From positions 1 to 64,000 of the forward strand of contig NZ_FWZT01000004.1 of the NCBI RefSeq assembly GCF_900177345.1: DNA of 64,000 nt, in the 5' to 3' direction. Positions 34,102 through 43,240 of this stretch are shown piece by piece. Position numbers and translations under genes: made by a program. Source of the stretch: Pseudobacteriovorax antillogorgiicola (lineage in GTDB: Bacteria > Bdellovibrionota_B > Oligoflexia > Oligoflexales > Oligoflexaceae). How positions within the stretch are numbered: the stretch's first letter is position 1; every line of letters starts with the position of its first letter. The notes below the pieces were generated by a model that was given only the letters and a program-made list of their open reading frames with translations, was not told the DNA's origin and ran no database searches.

Positions 34102-37100
34102 GTGAATAGCATACAAAATAAACCTGACTTTATTGTTGGAGTGGGTGCCTCTGCCGGAGGCCTTGAGGCATTGCAAAGTTTCTTTAGCCATTTACCCGAA
34201 GACACCGGATTAGCATTTATCGTGATCCAGCATCTTTCTCCTGATTTTAAAAGTTTGATGGATCAACTGCTCGCAAAACTTACCAATATGAAAATTGTCG
34301 TAGCTGAGAACGAGATGGCTGTGGAGCGGAATACGGTTTACTTGATCCCGCCCAAAGTAAATATGACGATCAATCGCGGTTTTCTATTTCTGACCCAGCA
34401 GACGCGAGATCATAACCTCAATCTTCCCATTGATATCTTCTTCAAATCCTTGGCAGAGGATGCCCAAAGCCACGGGATTGCCGTGATCCTTTCAGGAACT
34501 GGCAGCGATGGCTCCCGCGGGGTGTTAGAAATCTCGGAGCACTGTGGGCTTGTGATTGTACAAGATCCAGAGGAAGCTAAGTTTGATGGGATGCCTAAAA
34601 GCGCTTTGTCGACCAATGCTGTAAATAAGGTGCTAGTCGCTGCTGATATCCCCAAATATATTGGCCAATATGTGGCAAACCCCTCTGTTCAGGAAAAACA
34701 CCATGAAAAGTCCGGTAGTGATTCCTCGGATGATCTATACGCACAGATCTTTACTATCATCTATAACTATAAAAAGATTGATTTTAGTGAGTATAAAGAG
34801 AAAACTATATACCGCCGGATTGAGAGGAGACTTAAAGCGCTCCTTCTAAACTCTTTAGAAGATTATGTTGCGCGGCTCAAGTCAGATGAGCAGGAGAAGG
34901 AGCGACTCTGTCAAGATTTGCTGATTCGCGTGACGTCGTTCTTTCGCGATCAAACAGCATTTGAATTTCTAGCTAAAGAAGTCATTCCCAACATCTTTCA
35001 TCGAAACTCTGAAACTCGCGAGATTCGGATTTGGGTCGCAGGTTGTGCCTCTGGAGAAGAGGTTTATTCCATAGCGATTTTATTCAAAGAGTATTCAGAG
35101 AAAATAAAGCAGGCCTATGATATCAAGATTTTCGGTAGTGATATCAATCGCGAGGCCCTTGCCTATGCCAATCAGGGAGTATATAACGAATCACAGATAG
35201 TCGAAATTGCACCCCACCATGTGGAGCAGTTCTTTAAGAAGCGAGATAATCAATATTACGTTTCTGCAGAGCTGCGTAATATGGTTGTCTTCGCAGCACA
35301 AAATGTACTGACTGATCCTCCATTTACCAAAGTGGATCTCGTAGTTTGTCGGAATCTGCTGATCTATTTAAAGCAAAGTGTTCAGGAACGGGTGATTTCT
35401 TCCTTCCACTTTGCCCTAAAGAAGAATGGTTATCTATTCCTTGGGCCGAGCGAAGGGTTAGGTAACTTCAGCCGGGATTTTGCAACGGAAAGCTCATCAT
35501 TTCGTATGTTTCGCAAGACTAATGATTCGCGTTTTCCCCTTAGCGCTATGAAAGCCTCTCCAAATTCCAAAATCAAGCCTGTTCAAGCTCGGCCTGGAAA
35601 TCGCCTGAAAGTGAATTCCATAACCAGTAGTAGCTACGATCGCATATTGGAGCACCTTCTCCATGATTGTATCGTCTTGAATGCAGATGAAGAGGTATTG
35701 CACCTGCTTGGCAATGCTAAGAACTACCTCAGTTTTCAATCAGGTCGAATGTCCAATAACATTGGTCAGCTTATTGATGATGAGCTGCGTTCTATCCTAC
35801 TATCCGGTTTGTTTCGGGCCGAGAAGGAGGCGACTCCTGTTCGCTTTGAAAACATCAAACATTCGCAGATACCTCATCCTATCAATTTGATCATCACTCC
35901 TATTTTTGAGCCGGATACTCTAACTATCGGACTGTATCTAATTCATTTTGAAGATGGCGTCGAACATGTCAAGCAGACGAAAAATTACGACGTCAGCGAC
36001 ACATCCAAGCACATCATTAAAGATCTGGAGCTTCAACTTCGTATTAGCAAGGAGGAGCTGAATACAGCCTTAGAGGAATCAGAAACGACCAATGAAGAGC
36101 TGCAAGCCACCAATGAAGAGTTGCTAGCCTCTAACGAAGAGCTGCAATCCACCAACGAAGAGCTGCATAGCGTCAATGAAGAACTCTACACGGTGAACTC
36201 AGAGTTTCAAAAGAAAATCGAAGAACTGACTACCCTTGAAGATGACATTGATAACCTTCTCCAAAGTGCGAATATTGGCACGATCTTTATTGATAAAAAC
36301 TTAAATATTCGGCGTATCACGCCCGCTATCTCAAAAAACTTTGGCATCCTAAACCATGACATCGGCAGGAGTATCGAGAGCTTCGTATATAAGTTTAATC
36401 ACGAGAACTTAATTGATGTGATTCATGGGGTGATGGGGGGCGGGGTTGAGCGAACCCTACCAGCAAGAATCTACAATGAAAACTGGTACGTGATGAAGGT
36501 TATTCCCTATATGGTGAATCGATCCATAGGAGGGGCGGTGATTACCTTTCTCGACATCAATGAAGTCAAGTCTATGGAAGAAAAGCTTGATAGCTCTGAA
36601 CATCGATTTATCCGATCTCATCAGGACTTTGTTGATTTCGCATACTTTTCATCAACTGATTTGAAAGGGCTTTTACAAGGTTTTAGCTTGCACCTAAACA
36701 AACTGATCGATGATTTTCCTAAGATAAAGTCTAATGAAAGCTGGCTCGCGTTACACCAGGATGGTGAAACTTTGGGGCGTATTGTTGACTGTTTTAGCAA
36801 GTTTTCTAATATCAGTCAGATGGAAATGAAGCTGGAAGATGTTGATTTGACTGCACTAATAGGGGACCTGACAAGGAGATTTAAGTCTGCAGGCTGCACA
36901 TTCTTCTTCGACGACGATCTTCCCCACGCTTTCACTGATCACAGCGCGATATCTTATATCTTGGAGGCCTTGATCATGAACGGTGTGGTGTACAATCACT
37001 CATCAAAAAAAGTAATTGAATTGGGGGTAATCGATTCGGAAGGCGATGCTATGACGACAATCTATGTACGAGACAATGGTCAAGGCATACCGGCTAGAGA

Positions 37101-37281
37101 TCTTGAGGGAGCTTTCAAAATGTTTAGACAGTTAGGAGACCCGGGGGAATCTTCCGTTGGATTGGGAGTTGGCTTGAGTTTCTCTAGGCGCTTCGCCGAT
37201 CGCTTAGGAGGGAAAATTTGGCTTGAGTCGGAAGAAAATGTAGGTACTACTGCCTATTTGCAACTACCTAAACTAAACTAA
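34102..37281 (+). CDS. CheB-CheR-PAS protein with a pseudo-histidine-kinase C-terminus
   Basis: A 1059-residue cytoplasmic fusion. Residues about 1-190 are a CheB methylesterase with active-site S17 (GASAGG), H44 (IQHLS) and Asp in GTGSDGSRG. Residues about 215-470 are a CheR methyltransferase (LLIRVTSFFRDQ, RIWVAGCASGEE for SAM). A coiled-coil of N-E-E-L repeats (about 650-700) and a PAS domain follow. The last 200 residues are a kinase-like module with FAYFSSTDLK, where family members have a His before the Asp: here it is Thr (T852). The ATP-binding blocks (DNGQGIP, GLGVGLSFSRR) look intact. GTG start. Confidence 0.9.
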   Translation: MNSIQNKPDFIVGVGASAGGLEALQSFFSHLPEDTGLAFIVIQHLSPDFKSLMDQLLAKLTNMKIVVAENEMAVERNTVYLIPPKVNMTINRGFLFLTQQTRDHNLNLPIDIFFKSLAEDAQSHGIAVILSGTGSDGSRGVLEISEHCGLVIVQDPEEAKFDGMPKSALSTNAVNKVLVAADIPKYIGQYVANPSVQEKHHEKSGSDSSDDLYAQIFTIIYNYKKIDFSEYKEKTIYRRIERRLKALLLNSLEDYVARLKSDEQEKERLCQDLLIRVTSFFRDQTAFEFLAKEVIPNIFHRNSETREIRIWVAGCASGEEVYSIAILFKEYSEKIKQAYDIKIFGSDINREALAYANQGVYNESQIVEIAPHHVEQFFKKRDNQYYVSAELRNMVVFAAQNVLTDPPFTKVDLVVCRNLLIYLKQSVQERVISSFHFALKKNGYLFLGPSEGLGNFSRDFATESSSFRMFRKTNDSRFPLSAMKASPNSKIKPVQARPGNRLKVNSITSSSYDRILEHLLHDCIVLNADEEVLHLLGNAKNYLSFQSGRMSNNIGQLIDDELRSILLSGLFRAEKEATPVRFENIKHSQIPHPINLIITPIFEPDTLTIGLYLIHFEDGVEHVKQTKNYDVSDTSKHIIKDLELQLRISKEELNTALEESETTNEELQATNEELLASNEELQSTNEELHSVNEELYTVNSEFQKKIEELTTLEDDIDNLLQSANIGTIFIDKNLNIRRITPAISKNFGILNHDIGRSIESFVYKFNHENLIDVIHGVMGGGVERTLPARIYNENWYVMKVIPYMVNRSIGGAVITFLDINEVKSMEEKLDSSEHRFIRSHQDFVDFAYFSSTDLKGLLQGFSLHLNKLIDDFPKIKSNESWLALHQDGETLGRIVDCFSKFSNISQMEMKLEDVDLTALIGDLTRRFKSAGCTFFFDDDLPHAFTDHSAISYILEALIMNGVVYNHSSKKVIELGVIDSEGDAMTTIYVRDNGQGIPARDLEGAFKMFRQLGDPGESSVGLGVGLSFSRRFADRLGGKIWLESEENVGTTAYLQLPKLN

Positions 37282-37346
37282 ATTCATCAAAGTTCACCCG
37301 AATATCATATTTTCCGATGAACAATCGGCCGATACTTGTGTAGAGT

Positions 37347-38972
37347 ATGTCGGAGAGAATAGGTTTAAGCATGACTATATGCCGTGAAGAGTATCAACTC
37401 AATAATTTGCTCAAGATCAATCAGTTCTGGCGTCGGGCTATTCATGTCAGTGACTTAGAGAAAATCGCACGCTTATCGCACAGCTACTTGGAGTCCGAAT
37501 TGAATCTGATGCAGGCTGCGATCTATTTCCTGGAAGAAAGCAACCAGGCAACTCGCCTTGTATCGACCGTGGGCGCTGGGACTCCCGAAAAAATCGAAAT
37601 GAAGGCCTTCGGAAGCGCGGTTGGCTATGTTGCGATTGTTATTGAAGATGAGCTATCAGAATCCGACAGGAACCTGCTTCATCTTATTATTGAAACGACT
37701 GGGGTCTTGTTGCAATCCCAAAAGCAAAGGGAACTCAGAACTCGTCGCATGCTTAAAAGTGCGCTCAACCAGGAACATGAGCAACTGAAGGCTCTCAATC
37801 ATGATCTGAATGCAGCCCTACAGCATAGAACTGACTTCTTGTCTAAAATGAGCCATGAGATCCGTACGCCCATGAATGCAATATTGGGAATTTCCAAAAT
37901 CATGAAAGAGGAGATCAAAGATCCTCATCAGCTCAGAAATCTCGATGTAATTTTGAACGCAGGAGAAAATCTCCTCAGCTTGATCAACGATATTCTTGAT
38001 TTTTCAAAGCTTGAAGCGCGGCAGCTTCAGCTTGATATCGTGAAGTTTGATCTGCATAAGGTGGTTAGTGAAGTTACTAACCTTTTCAAGGCAAAATCTC
38101 AGGGACTGATTGAAGTTAAAAACGATATTCTTCATGGTGTCTACCAGTATCGCTATGGAGATAGCCTCCGTCTGAAGCAAGTTCTGATCAATCTAGTTGG
38201 CAATGCCTTAAAATTCACCAAACAAGGCTTTGTTGCAATCAGACTGAAAGAGCTTGGTAAGGATAAAGTACTTTTTACTGTTTCAGATACGGGAATTGGT
38301 ATTCCTGATAGTAAGAAGGCTGAAATTTTTTCAGAGTTTTCTCAGGTCGATCAGTCGACAACAAGAAAGTATGGTGGCACAGGCTTAGGTTTAGCTATAT
38401 CGAAACAGGTCATTGAGGTTATGGGAGGGCGTATCTGGGTTGAGGATAACAGCCAAGAAAAAAGTGGTTCGAATTTTTGCTTTCAGGTGATCCTACCGGT
38501 AGTCGAAGATGCTGCCATAGGTGAGAAGCTCAATGATAGCCAGCCACTGGCAATGCAGAACGCTCTGCAAGAAACCATGCGGCAGAATGCCAAAATACTA
38601 TTTGTCGATGACTCACCAGACAATACCTTTCTAGCTAAGGCAATATTTAAGAAAACGGACTTTTCAGTCGACTATGCTGAAAACGGACGTATCGCTGTTG
38701 ATAAGTTTAAGAGCCAAAACTACGACTTTGTATTTCTTGATTTACAGATGCCCGAAATGGATGGTAACGAAGCGGTGGTGCACATGAGGCAGATCGAGGA
38801 AGAGGAGCGTCGCGAACCATCAACCGTTATAGCCTTAACCGCCGATATATACGGAAACGAGAGAGAGTCCTTGATCAAGATCGGCTTTGATGAAAAGCTG
38901 GTAAAGCCTATTGATAAAGAAGAGATTCTTAGACAGTTTACGTGTCTAACAATTAGCAAGAAGGCTAGTTAA
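37347..38972 (+). CDS. GAF-type hybrid histidine kinase with C-terminal receiver
   Basis: A soluble kinase. An N-terminal GAF-like region (about residues 20-130) precedes a coiled coil and HisKA with phospho-His in KMSHEIRTPMNAI. The HATPase has INLVGNALKFT, DTGIGIP and GGTGLGLAISK. The receiver (about 415-535) has FVDDSP, phospho-Asp in FLDLQMPEMDG and Lys in LVKPID. The starts ATG 37347 and ATG 37371 are both possible. It follows the CheB-CheR fusion on the same strand and could signal for it. No HPt is attached, so transfer to an external HPt is expected. Confidence 0.9.
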   Translation: MSERIGLSMTICREEYQLNNLLKINQFWRRAIHVSDLEKIARLSHSYLESELNLMQAAIYFLEESNQATRLVSTVGAGTPEKIEMKAFGSAVGYVAIVIEDELSESDRNLLHLIIETTGVLLQSQKQRELRTRRMLKSALNQEHEQLKALNHDLNAALQHRTDFLSKMSHEIRTPMNAILGISKIMKEEIKDPHQLRNLDVILNAGENLLSLINDILDFSKLEARQLQLDIVKFDLHKVVSEVTNLFKAKSQGLIEVKNDILHGVYQYRYGDSLRLKQVLINLVGNALKFTKQGFVAIRLKELGKDKVLFTVSDTGIGIPDSKKAEIFSEFSQVDQSTTRKYGGTGLGLAISKQVIEVMGGRIWVEDNSQEKSGSNFCFQVILPVVEDAAIGEKLNDSQPLAMQNALQETMRQNAKILFVDDSPDNTFLAKAIFKKTDFSVDYAENGRIAVDKFKSQNYDFVFLDLQMPEMDGNEAVVHMRQIEEEERREPSTVIALTADIYGNERESLIKIGFDEKLVKPIDKEEILRQFTCLTISKKAS

Positions 38973-39004
38973 AGCCTTGGCTCCGAACTGGGGGAGGAGG
39001 CATC

Positions 39005-40168
39005 ATGAAGCTTAGCTGTATCTATCGGATTTCACCAACCAATATCATTGATCATGTGGATAGCAACTTTGCAGAGTTCGCTAGCGAAGCGGGAGCTTCA
39101 ACCTTAGCCGAGGGGGTGATCGGCAAGCCGTTTACAACCTTCATTGCTGGTAGTGAGCTTCGCTCTTACTTCTACCAAGTGTTTATGTCAGCACGCTGCA
39201 ACCGCAAGGTGCAACAGATTCCATTTCGCTGTGATTCTCCTGATATGGCCAGAGAGATGCTTTTAGAGATCGTTCCAAGAGAAGATCGCAGTCTTCAGAT
39301 AAAGACTTATCTAGTCAAAGAGTGGTCAACGCCTCACAACGTTCTATTGGAGGCCCCATCAGCTCGTACCCGTGCACGAAGTAAGCAAGAGTCGCTTCTG
39401 CTGTGCAGCATCTGCCTAAGAGTCTTTAATGCGAACTTCCACTCGTGGGAAGATATTCAACAATTTGCAGCTCGATGCCAGTTTTTTAGCAAAGAGGGAA
39501 CACAAGTTCCTAGATTACAGAGGACCGTATGTGAAATCTGCGAAGCCTTGGGCAGCGGCTGTCAGTACCTTATTACTGAATCGGATGGCTATCCGAGCTC
39601 CAAGGATCTACTGGTTTTTTTACATGGTGCGGGTCAAGGTACATGGCTTATGAGAATGCAGGTTCCCCCTCGGGTGATCTATGACTTCGATGCTAGATTC
39701 CCAAGATTCACACTAGTATCGCCTATCTCAACAGGACGCCAGTGGAACCTAGACGATATTGAATCAATCATTAAGGACATGGTGGATAATCATGGCTATA
39801 GCCCAAATCGAATTGTCTTAGCCGGAATCAGTGTTGGGGGTACCGCTGTCTTGGAGTTGGTGGCGCGAAATGCCTTTCCCTACCTAGGCTATTCCGTAGT
39901 CGGTGCTGTTCCAAAGATTTCCGATGCAAAGGCATTGAGCAATTGTCCGTCTATCATCTATCACGGCAAGGATGATCAGGTAGTGTCATATAAATTAGTG
40001 GAAAGTATGGTGTCAGCAATCAAGCTTCAAGGAGGGCTATCGGAGTTTGTGCCCCTTAGCTGGGGGCACGATTGCTGGCATCAAGTGTATGATGCCAGCC
40101 AAAAAACGAGTTTTTGGACTTGGTATCGTAAGCTCTTAGAAGAGGCTAGGGACTCCAATCAAAGTTAG
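39005..40168 (+). CDS. PAS-like / Cys-rich domain fused to an alpha/beta hydrolase
   Basis: Start ATG after a strong gggggaggagg. Residues about 1-110 resemble the PAS-like sensor module of a small bacterial family: IIDHVDSNFAEFASEAG, then VIGKPFTTFIAGSELR and FRCDSPDMAREMLLEI. Residues 130-180 hold two Cys pairs, CSICLRVF and CEICEALG, which may bind a metal. The remaining 190 residues are an alpha/beta hydrolase with LLVFLHGAGQGTWL, the nucleophile elbow LAGISVGGTAV, Asp region YHGKDDQVV and His in WGHDCW. Family members I know of end after the Cys-rich part, so the fusion is unusual. The 3' end overlaps the OPT gene by 33 bp on the other strand. Confidence 0.82.
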   Translation: MKLSCIYRISPTNIIDHVDSNFAEFASEAGASTLAEGVIGKPFTTFIAGSELRSYFYQVFMSARCNRKVQQIPFRCDSPDMAREMLLEIVPREDRSLQIKTYLVKEWSTPHNVLLEAPSARTRARSKQESLLLCSICLRVFNANFHSWEDIQQFAARCQFFSKEGTQVPRLQRTVCEICEALGSGCQYLITESDGYPSSKDLLVFLHGAGQGTWLMRMQVPPRVIYDFDARFPRFTLVSPISTGRQWNLDDIESIIKDMVDNHGYSPNRIVLAGISVGGTAVLELVARNAFPYLGYSVVGAVPKISDAKALSNCPSIIYHGKDDQVVSYKLVESMVSAIKLQGGLSEFVPLSWGHDCWHQVYDASQKTSFWTWYRKLLEEARDSNQS

Positions 40169-41944
40169 GATCGCGTTTGTGATGCCTGCTAAGCCTTCAC
40201 CAGCGATGAGCCCACACGACACTGCGAAAACCAATGCTTCAAAGCTACTCGGACGCCATCGCTGCCAAATCATGTAAGCTAGGGAGCCGAGGAACATGAT
40301 AATGGAGTATTTTGCCGGAACGATAAAAGCAATGCCTAAAGCCAAACCACTTGGCGTATAGGGAGCAAGCTTCGGGTAAAAGCGCTTGATTGCAGGGAAC
40401 AAACCTCCCAGCAGGAAGCCAGCTAGCATTCCCCAACCAGCCATGGGTGGTAAGGCGGCGAAGCCTTTCGACATCACCTCGGCGACAGCCTTCCAGGCTT
40501 GGGCAGCAGGAGCTGTGAGAGGGGAGTTTGCTGCTCCGATATCATAGGCCTGATCGAATACAAGGTAAACGGGTACAGCAAAAAATACCCCAGAGAGAAT
40601 GCCGATCAATTGGGCTTTAAATTGGGCTTTGGGAGAAGCTCCCAGTAGGTGGCCTGTTTTCAAGTCTTGCATCATATCGCCAGCCTGGGACGCGCCAGCA
40701 CCAGTTATACCAGCTGACATGAGATTCGTTGCCATCGAGGAGGACACGGAACCAAAAATCGCTTGGGTGACCTTACCCATGCCTCCTACGGGATTAATAT
40801 CGGTTTCTCCAATAGAGCGAACGGCGACGTTGGCAAGGATCGTTGATAGAAAGATAGCAACGACTGTAAGTAAGGGAGGAATGTGAAAGACAAGACTAGC
40901 AACGATCGTTGTGGCGATGCTTGCAAGGGCGAAGCCGCCCATCCACCAGCTGTTTGGAATACTTGTCGATTCTTGGGATGTCTCTTTTAAATCTCCATGG
41001 GACATCGCATCTCTTGTTCCTCGGAACGCTGTCATGAAGGTTTTCCAAGAAAGGGCAAGTGAAACTAAGCCGTCTGCTACCATGATGGCTACTCCAACCC
41101 ACAGAATCCAACCCCGCACACCCCAAAGCTTGCTTTCTTGGTCGAATATAACCATGGGATTTTCATGGGGGGCCCAACCAATGCTTTGGATGGAGGGGCC
41201 AAGGAGAGCCCAGCCTGCAATGGCACCACCTATGAGTGAAGCGCCGACACGAGGACCAATCAATAGCCCAGCTCCGAACAACATTGGGCTCACGGCGAGC
41301 TTAAAGCCCCAAAGCGCCATGACACCCAGAGCAGAGATGTCGAACCACTTATGAAACGGCGGCGATTCTAGCTGAGGTATGAAGTATGACGAAACTATAT
41401 ATAGAAATGCTCCAACACTAAAATAACTGAGGACCTTAGCTTTTCGCAAGGATTCACCAGCCGATGCGAACATGGCAACGATTGTATTTGCTGTGGCCGT
41501 ACCAGTGGGAAATCGTAATTTCTCGATTACCACATACTGGCGACGAAGAGGTACGGCGAGCATCACACCTAAATAGGCGATTGCTAACGACCATGCGAAC
41601 AAACCCCAGGTAGGGATCTCTTCCCCCAACATCCCCATGGCAGGTATTGGTGCTAAAAGCCCAGCAGCAGAAGCCATAGATCCGGCTCCTGAACCGGCTG
41701 TTTGTGTGATATTTGCTTCAAGCACGGAGTAGGGTTTTTTCGGTTTGATAAGTGCGAAGAGTCCGAAGCCAAGGATAGCCGCCATCAATGAACCACCGAT
41801 GCTCCAGCCAATCTTTAGGCCAAGGTAGAGGTTCATGCTGGTAACTATTCCACCAAGAAGGCAACCAGCGGCTACCGCCCGAAAGGTTAATTGGGACTCC
41901 CCTTCCTGCGGAATGTAAATTTGCTCGTCGTGCGTTTGATTCAT
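40136..41944 (-). CDS. OPT-family oligopeptide/metal-chelate transporter
   Basis: An integral membrane importer of the oligopeptide transporter family. It has about 15 hydrophobic segments and conserved family blocks: FRAVAAGCLLGGIV, SMNLYLGLKIGWSIGGSLM, EKLRFPTGTA, VAVRSIGETDINPVGGMGK and TGAGASQAGDMMQDLKTGHL. At 602 residues it is of usual length. It lies alone between convergent and divergent neighbours. The substrate may be peptides, glutathione or metal-siderophore complexes; none can be picked from the sequence. Confidence 0.9.
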   Translation of the reverse strand: MNQTHDEQIYIPQEGESQLTFRAVAAGCLLGGIVTSMNLYLGLKIGWSIGGSLMAAILGFGLFALIKPKKPYSVLEANITQTAGSGAGSMASAAGLLAPIPAMGMLGEEIPTWGLFAWSLAIAYLGVMLAVPLRRQYVVIEKLRFPTGTATANTIVAMFASAGESLRKAKVLSYFSVGAFLYIVSSYFIPQLESPPFHKWFDISALGVMALWGFKLAVSPMLFGAGLLIGPRVGASLIGGAIAGWALLGPSIQSIGWAPHENPMVIFDQESKLWGVRGWILWVGVAIMVADGLVSLALSWKTFMTAFRGTRDAMSHGDLKETSQESTSIPNSWWMGGFALASIATTIVASLVFHIPPLLTVVAIFLSTILANVAVRSIGETDINPVGGMGKVTQAIFGSVSSSMATNLMSAGITGAGASQAGDMMQDLKTGHLLGASPKAQFKAQLIGILSGVFFAVPVYLVFDQAYDIGAANSPLTAPAAQAWKAVAEVMSKGFAALPPMAGWGMLAGFLLGGLFPAIKRFYPKLAPYTPSGLALGIAFIVPAKYSIIMFLGSLAYMIWQRWRPSSFEALVFAVSCGLIAGEGLAGITNAILTLIGVPSLF

Positions 41945-42197
41945 GTGTTTCTATGCCCCGTAACTCATTGAAATTCCCTACAGACATGGCAGTCTGACAT
42001 TCATTTTGGGCCGCGACCATAGCTCATCAGTGCCAAATATACCAGTAAAAGTTTCGGTGCCTTGGAGCAAGATGTCTAATCCAGAGCGCTGCCAATTGGG
42101 AAATGTCCGAAGCTACTCCTCCGAATTACTACATCAAATTAGCTGTGATAAAGGAGCCGTAGGGTGCGGCCGATAGAGACTTCCAGGAGGCCCTTAA

Positions 42198-43220
42198 ATG
42201 TTGCGATACTTATACCTTATGGGAGCGATTCTTTCGTTTTCTTGCAGCGATCCAAGTAAGCTAGTCGGTAGCAATCCTGATCAAGCGGAAGAATCAAATG
42301 CGCCGAAAGCCGTTCAGAGAACGTCCAATGAGGAGCCAGAACCTGACACTATCGTGAGCGAGCCGGTGAGTATTGCTGGTGCCTTCTTAAGCTGCCAAAG
42401 ATCTGAGGGCTCTGAAAGCGCAGCCATGGCTTGTCAAATCGATGAAGCGGGAATTCAAGCTGGTTTTGGAGCTGGTAGGGTAGAGATGCTTAACCTTTAT
42501 TCTTTGGCAGATGATAGGGCTTTTGCCGATCACCCATTTACTTTTCCAAATGAAAACAGCTTGGAGTTTGAATTGCCTGCTATTAATACCATGTGGCGGA
42601 TCGAGCTTGTATACCCTGGTGGTCAAATGCTCCGCGACTGGGAGGTGAGCCGCGATGCTTCTGTTAATAATTTGCTTGAGGACGGTGACTTCGAGGCGAT
42701 CAGTGTTGCTGATAATGCAACGGATGTTTCCTTTCGCATCTATGTTGCGAATGGAGAGGGCTCCGCTTGGACGGCGACTCTTCAAGAGGATAATAACTGC
42801 CCTGATATGATCCCTGTCTTTGAGCTTAATACCAGCAACCCCACTACAGGTGAAGCGGCAAAGTTTGGGCAGCAGTTTCTCGATCTTGACGGAGGCTGCT
42901 TTACCGATCCCTCTATTGAGGCAGGAAATGTCGGAATTGAGCAGGATCTTGAACTTACAGCGGGCAGCCTTTATCTGCTAGACTTCTGGTATAATGCCCG
43001 TAACAATCCAGCGAAATCCATGGGTATGGAAGTTAAGGTCAACGGCGATACTCTTTGGCAGGAAGCAACGATCACATACCAGGCGGACTGGCGCCGTGGG
43101 AAGCTTATCTTTAAAGCTCAAGTTGATCGGGTCAAGGTTGAGTTCCTAGAAATAGGAGTATCCGATCGAGCTGGTACCGCATTGGATGGAATACGTGTGA
43201 TTGCCATTCCCGCTGGCTAG
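42198..43220 (+). CDS. Lipoprotein with a C-terminal carbohydrate-binding-like domain
   Basis: A strong ribosome binding site (caggaggccctta) precedes ATG 42198. The lipobox is L-S-F-S-C (MGAILSFSCSDP), followed by a low-complexity, acidic linker. The C-terminal about 190 residues resemble a galactose-binding-like (DUF642/CBM-type) beta-sandwich: NLLEDGDFE, QFLDLDGGCF, EQDLELTAGSLYLLDFWYNA and DRVKVEFLEIGVSDRAGTAL. Sugar or cell-wall binding is inferred. It is transcribed divergently from the OPT transporter gene and has no enzymatic domain. Confidence 0.75.
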   Translation: MLRYLYLMGAILSFSCSDPSKLVGSNPDQAEESNAPKAVQRTSNEEPEPDTIVSEPVSIAGAFLSCQRSEGSESAAMACQIDEAGIQAGFGAGRVEMLNLYSLADDRAFADHPFTFPNENSLEFELPAINTMWRIELVYPGGQMLRDWEVSRDASVNNLLEDGDFEAISVADNATDVSFRIYVANGEGSAWTATLQEDNNCPDMIPVFELNTSNPTTGEAAKFGQQFLDLDGGCFTDPSIEAGNVGIEQDLELTAGSLYLLDFWYNARNNPAKSMGMEVKVNGDTLWQEATITYQADWRRGKLIFKAQVDRVKVEFLEIGVSDRAGTALDGIRVIAIPAG

Positions 43221-43240
43221 TGGTATTTCGAGCGGCGCAT

